A stretch of 19,823 nt of DNA. Origin: COE1 sp045579665. GTDB lineage: Bacteria; Bacillota; Clostridia; Lachnospirales; Lachnospiraceae. The position numbers were made by a program, and so were the translations under genes. The stretch lies in contig JAZNMO010000094.1 in the NCBI GenBank assembly GCA_045579665.1, forward strand, positions 1-19,823, written 5' to 3'. Numbering within the stretch: position 1 is the stretch's first letter; each line of letters opens with the position of its first letter. Positions 16,825 through 19,823 of this stretch are shown piece after piece. The notes under the pieces are model-generated. The model had not been told where the DNA came from. It did not search any database and worked only from the letters and a program-made list of their open reading frames with translations.

Positions 16825-17937
16825 ATGTTTAAGAATTATAGAGTACGAGATTATGATTTTAAGTTAATATTGTTAATGGTATGCCTTACTGTAATCGGTA
16901 TTCTTGCCATCGGCAGTGCAAAGGAAGCTGTACAGAACAAGCAGATACTGGGATTTATCATGGGTCTGTTTATTATGGTTGTATTATCTTTCTTTGATTA
17001 TTCCTTTTTCCTGCGTTTTCACTGGCTAATATATTTCTTTAACATTATCCTGCTGCTTGCAGTTGCATTATTTGGAGAAGAAGTCAACAATGCCAAGCGA
17101 TGGCTGAACATCGGATTTCAGTTCCAACCATCGGAAATTAGCAAAATTATGTTGATTTTATTTTATTCAAAGTTTATTATGAAACATAGGGAACATTTAA
17201 ATTCCTGGCGTACAATCACAGCAATGCTGGTATTGTTATTGCCGCCCTTATATTTGATTTATGAACAGCCGGATATGTCTACCAGTATTGTAATATTGGT
17301 GATTTTTTGTGTTGTATGGTATGTTGGCGGTTTGAGTTATAAGTTGATTATCGGTGTTTTAAGTGTAGCGGTACCAGTAGTAGTTGTACTTTTTATGATG
17401 GTATTGCAACCGGATCAGACGATTATCAAAACATATCAGCAGACGAGAATTTTGGCATGGTTGGAGCCTGAGAAGTATGCAACGGGTGCAGCTTATCAGC
17501 AGGTAAACGCTATGACAGCGATTGGTTCAGGACAATTATGGGGAAAGGGCTTAAATAATAATGAGATTAGTTCGGTAAAGAACGGTAACTTTATCTCAGA
17601 GCCTCAGACAGACTTTATCTTTACAATTGTGGGTGAAGAATTAGGCTTTGTAGGTGGATGTATTGTTATTATTCTGCTATTTCTTATTGTGTTAGAGTGT
17701 ATAAATGTTGCCCGTCAGGCGAAGGATTTAGCGGGAACCTGTATATGTTGTGGTATGGCAGCGCTGATAGGTTTCCAGGGTTTTATTAATATAGCGGTTG
17801 CCACAGGATTATTTCCGAATACAGGTATTCCATTACCATTTGTCAGCTATGGTCTGACATCGTTGGTCAGCTTGTATATTGGGATGGGTATTGTACTGAA
17901 TGTAAGATTACAGTGCGTTAGAAAGTATAATAATTGA
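16825..17937 (+). CDS. rodA: SEDS peptidoglycan glycosyltransferase RodA
   Basis: RodA is the SEDS-family polymerase that makes glycan strands from lipid II and works with PBP2. The 370-residue protein has about ten membrane helices. Family motifs include RWLNIG...QPSE (about 92-104), EQPDMST and the C-terminal PNTGIPLPFVSYG. QTDFIF (261-266) gives Asp263, matching the catalytic Asp in the large outer loop of SEDS proteins. FtsW is the alternative, but the context with mreBCD and mrdA favours RodA. TAGGATG (16811-16817) is a modest ribosome site. It lies 18 bases after minE. Confidence 0.93.
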   Translation: MFKNYRVRDYDFKLILLMVCLTVIGILAIGSAKEAVQNKQILGFIMGLFIMVVLSFFDYSFFLRFHWLIYFFNIILLLAVALFGEEVNNAKRWLNIGFQFQPSEISKIMLILFYSKFIMKHREHLNSWRTITAMLVLLLPPLYLIYEQPDMSTSIVILVIFCVVWYVGGLSYKLIIGVLSVAVPVVVVLFMMVLQPDQTIIKTYQQTRILAWLEPEKYATGAAYQQVNAMTAIGSGQLWGKGLNNNEISSVKNGNFISEPQTDFIFTIVGEELGFVGGCIVIILLFLIVLECINVARQAKDLAGTCICCGMAALIGFQGFINIAVATGLFPNTGIPLPFVSYGLTSLVSLYIGMGIVLNVRLQCVRKYNN

Positions 17938-17957
17938 CAAAGGATGGTGCAAATATC

Positions 17958-18353
17958 ATGAACATTGCGTTAATCGCACATGACGGAAAGAAAAAATTAA
18001 TGCAGAATTTCTGTATTGCTTATCGAGGAATATTAAGCAAAAATGATTTATATGCTACCGGAACAACCGGAAGATTAATTGAAGAGGTTACAAATTTAAA
18101 TATTCATAAGTATTTAGCAGGACATCTTGGCGGTGAACAGCAGATTTGTGCACAGATTGAGCATAACCAGATAGATTTGGTTATTTTCCTTAGAGATCCA
18201 TTGAATCCTAAGTCGCATGAGCCTGATGTGAATAATGCTATTAAACTTTGTGATATGCATAATATTCCATTAGCAACGAATCTGGCATCAGCAGAACTGT
18301 TAATTAAGTCACTTGATAGAGGAGATTTAGATTGGCGTGAGATGTATAAATAA
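17958..18353 (+). CDS. mgsA: Methylglyoxal synthase MgsA
   Basis: MgsA converts dihydroxyacetone phosphate to methylglyoxal and phosphate, a bypass that relieves phosphosugar build-up. The 131-residue product begins NIALIAHDGKK and contains YATGTTGRL (phosphate binding), FLRDPLNPKSHEPD and PLATN, all family hallmarks. By alignment with the E. coli enzyme, Asp9 matches Asp20, Asp80 matches Asp91, His87 matches His98 and Asp90 matches Asp101. The catalytic base Asp71, in GGDQQ, is Glu60 here (GGEQQ). I chose the ATG at 17958, where the family begins; a TTG at 17934 overlapping rodA would add eight residues. The 3' end overlaps the next gene by 17 bases. Confidence 0.93.
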   Translation: MNIALIAHDGKKKLMQNFCIAYRGILSKNDLYATGTTGRLIEEVTNLNIHKYLAGHLGGEQQICAQIEHNQIDLVIFLRDPLNPKSHEPDVNNAIKLCDMHNIPLATNLASAELLIKSLDRGDLDWREMYK

Positions 18354-19314
18354 GATTACAAGCATTATTATTTGTATCTTAATACCTTCTCTGTTATTGG
18401 CAGGCTGTGGAGCAAAGGAGTATTCGTTTTCTTATGACAGAGACAGAAGTAATTCCAGCTTTTCAGTAGCGGCATCCATGAAGGGTGAAACTTTGGATGC
18501 GTTTGCCAATGGTTTGTGTATTGCCACAGGGGATGTATATGAGGGGACAGATGTAGATATGTCTATGGCTGTTGCTGCTGGTCTTTTTGATGTGAATGAC
18601 AGCAGTGTGATTTATGCCAAAAATATACATGAGAAGCTGAATCCTGCCAGTACAACGAAGATACTGACGGCTTTGTGTGCCTTGAAATATGGCAATTTAG
18701 ATGATGTAATTACTGCTTCTGAGAATGTATATATTACAGAGACTGGTGCAGTTATGCTGGGTGTACAAAAAGGCGATACCATGACTTTGGATCAGGCATT
18801 GCATGCATTGTTGCTTAAATCTGCAAATGATGTTGCGATTATGGTGGCGGAGCATATTGGTGGCAGCGTAGAAGGCTTTGCTGATATGATGAACGATATG
18901 GCCAATAGCCTTGGCGCAACCAATAGTCATTTTGTGAATCCACATGGTTTAACCGATCCTAATCACTACACAACAATCTATGACTTGTATTTGATTTGTA
19001 ATGAAGTTGTGAAATATGACAAATTCATTGAGATTATTCATACGGAAAGATATAATTCCATCTATCATGATAAGGATGGAGCTCAAAAGGAAATGAGCGT
19101 TTCAACTACCAATGCCTATTTAAAGGGTGATGCTTTTGCACCGGATAATGTGACTGTAATTGGTGGTAAGACCGGTACGACAAGCGCAGCCGGTAGTTGT
19201 CTTATCCTATATTCCAAGGATCAAGCGAACAATCCTTACATATCTGTGATTTTAAAATCGACAGACCGAACGATGTTATATCAAGAAATGACAGATTTAT
19301 TGAATGAGATTTAG
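18337..19314 (+). CDS. Lipoprotein D-alanyl-D-alanine carboxypeptidase (peptidase S11)
   Basis: This enzyme should remove the terminal D-Ala from peptidoglycan stem peptides on the outer face of the membrane. Its 325 residues start with a lipoprotein signal, lipobox L-A-G-C with Cys24 as the lipidated residue. The S11 motifs are complete: S105-T-T-K108, S162-A-N164 and K278-T-G280. HFVNPHGL is also typical. It lacks the C-terminal beta-domain and membrane-anchor helix of PBP5/DacA enzymes; the lipid anchor would replace it. The GTG at 18337 lies inside mgsA, with AGAGGAG at 18318-18324 about 12 bases upstream, and the lipobox spacing fits this start. It is the last gene of the long shape operon. 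A D,D-endopeptidase activity cannot be excluded. Confidence 0.9.
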   Translation: MRCINKITSIIICILIPSLLLAGCGAKEYSFSYDRDRSNSSFSVAASMKGETLDAFANGLCIATGDVYEGTDVDMSMAVAAGLFDVNDSSVIYAKNIHEKLNPASTTKILTALCALKYGNLDDVITASENVYITETGAVMLGVQKGDTMTLDQALHALLLKSANDVAIMVAEHIGGSVEGFADMMNDMANSLGATNSHFVNPHGLTDPNHYTTIYDLYLICNEVVKYDKFIEIIHTERYNSIYHDKDGAQKEMSVSTTNAYLKGDAFAPDNVTVIGGKTGTTSAAGSCLILYSKDQANNPYISVILKSTDRTMLYQEMTDLLNEI

Positions 19315-19323
19315 AGATTTGTA

Positions 19324-19352
19324 TTGTTATTTTTTATGTAATCTACTATAAT
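19324..19352 (+). promoter_or_regulatory. Sigma-A-type promoter of the terminal P-loop gene
   Basis: TTGTTA (19324-19329), a 17-base spacer and TATAAT (19347-19352) make a good vegetative promoter, with a start expected near 19359. An inverted repeat TACTAT-A-ATAGTA (19344-19356) covers the -10, and a further palindrome TACTAGTA lies at 19373-19380. Both could be repressor sites. Confidence 0.6.
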
Positions 19353-19394
19353 AGTAATATAACTTAATTACTTACTAGTATAGGAGGGGTTACG

Positions 19395-19817
19395 ATGGTA
19401 CAATTAATCGTTGGTAAAAAGGGAAAAGGTAAGACAAAGCAGGTCTTAGATATGGTGAATAAGGAAGTAAAAGGTGCTTCCGGCAATATTGTCTATTTAG
19501 ACAAAAATCTGAGTCATATGTATGAGCTTAATAACAAGATTCGTCTGATTAATGTTGCAGATTATGCAGTTAGTAATCCGGATGAGTTTGTAGGCTTCAT
19601 CAGAGGTATTGTTTCTCAGGATAATGATTTAGAGCAGATGTATTTTGATAGCTTCTTAAAGATAGCTTGCTTGGAAGGTTCCGACAGAATAGAAGAAATC
19701 GTTCAGAAGTTGGATAGTATTAGTGAAACTTATCATTTTAAAATTGTTGCAAGTGTTTCGTTAGATAACTCAGAGTTAGCTGAATCTTTAAAATCGAAAG
19801 TAATTGTATCTCTTTAA
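19395..19817 (+). CDS. Small P-loop protein of unknown function
   Basis: I do not recognise a characterised family. The 140-residue protein opens with a strand leading into a textbook Walker A, G7-K-K-G-K-G-K13-T14. NIVYLDKN (residues 31-38) and QMYFDSF (81-87) are candidates for the second strand and a Walker B-like Asp, but neither is convincing. There is no signal peptide or membrane segment, so it should be cytoplasmic. The length is complete, with the stop six bases before the window end. AGGAGGGG (19382-19389) is a very strong ribosome site five bases before the ATG, and the gene has its own promoter, separate from the shape operon. Such short P-loop proteins have sometimes been labelled PilT-like by similarity to the P-loop alone. 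I see no PilT signature (Asp or His box). Confidence 0.75.
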   Translation: MVQLIVGKKGKGKTKQVLDMVNKEVKGASGNIVYLDKNLSHMYELNNKIRLINVADYAVSNPDEFVGFIRGIVSQDNDLEQMYFDSFLKIACLEGSDRIEEIVQKLDSISETYHFKIVASVSLDNSELAESLKSKVIVSL

Positions 19818-19823
19818 ATATAT

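Overview
The window is AT-rich chromosomal DNA from a Gram-positive anaerobe of the class Clostridia, most likely family Lachnospiraceae. This placement is inferred from the gene order mutS-mutL-miaA and radC-mreBCD-mrdA-minCDE-rodA-mgsA, from a PBP2 of about 957 residues, and from strong AGGAGG-type ribosome binding sites with several GTG and TTG starts. All genes lie on the + strand and gaps are short. There is no rRNA, tRNA, insertion sequence, CRISPR array or prophage. It looks like core genome, with less familiar genes at the two ends.

Positions 1-1546: an extended -10 promoter drives one unrecognised gene. It encodes a membrane-anchored protein with two Ig-like domains and a C-terminal trypsin-like fold. 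Positions 1577-8795: a probable promoter and a leader RNA with an unusual nested hairpin precede mutS. mutL, miaA and a PLP-dependent methionine gamma-lyase-like (YnbB, 'aluminium resistance') gene follow in close succession, forming a mismatch-repair and tRNA-modification operon.

Positions 8855-19314: a second probable promoter precedes radC and the cell-shape and division cluster. MreB, MreC, MreD, PBP2 and RodA form the elongasome, which builds the side wall. MinC, MinD and MinE place the division septum. The run ends with mgsA (methylglyoxal synthase) and a lipoprotein D,D-carboxypeptidase that overlap each other. Overlaps and tiny gaps (mreB/mreC, mreD/mrdA, minD/minE, mgsA/carboxypeptidase) suggest translational coupling.

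Positions 19324-19817: a good sigma-A-type promoter with a dyad over its -10 drives a small, unrecognised P-loop protein that ends six bases before the window edge.

No wholly new multi-gene system is evident. The points most worth following are the trypsin-like protein in which both usual Asp positions are Glu, the interlocking hairpins in the mutS leader, MreB with an altered phosphate-2 loop, PBP2 with a roughly 245-residue insertion and a Cys/His cluster like the zinc site known from C. difficile PBP2, methylglyoxal synthase with Glu at the catalytic-base position, and the solitary P-loop gene.
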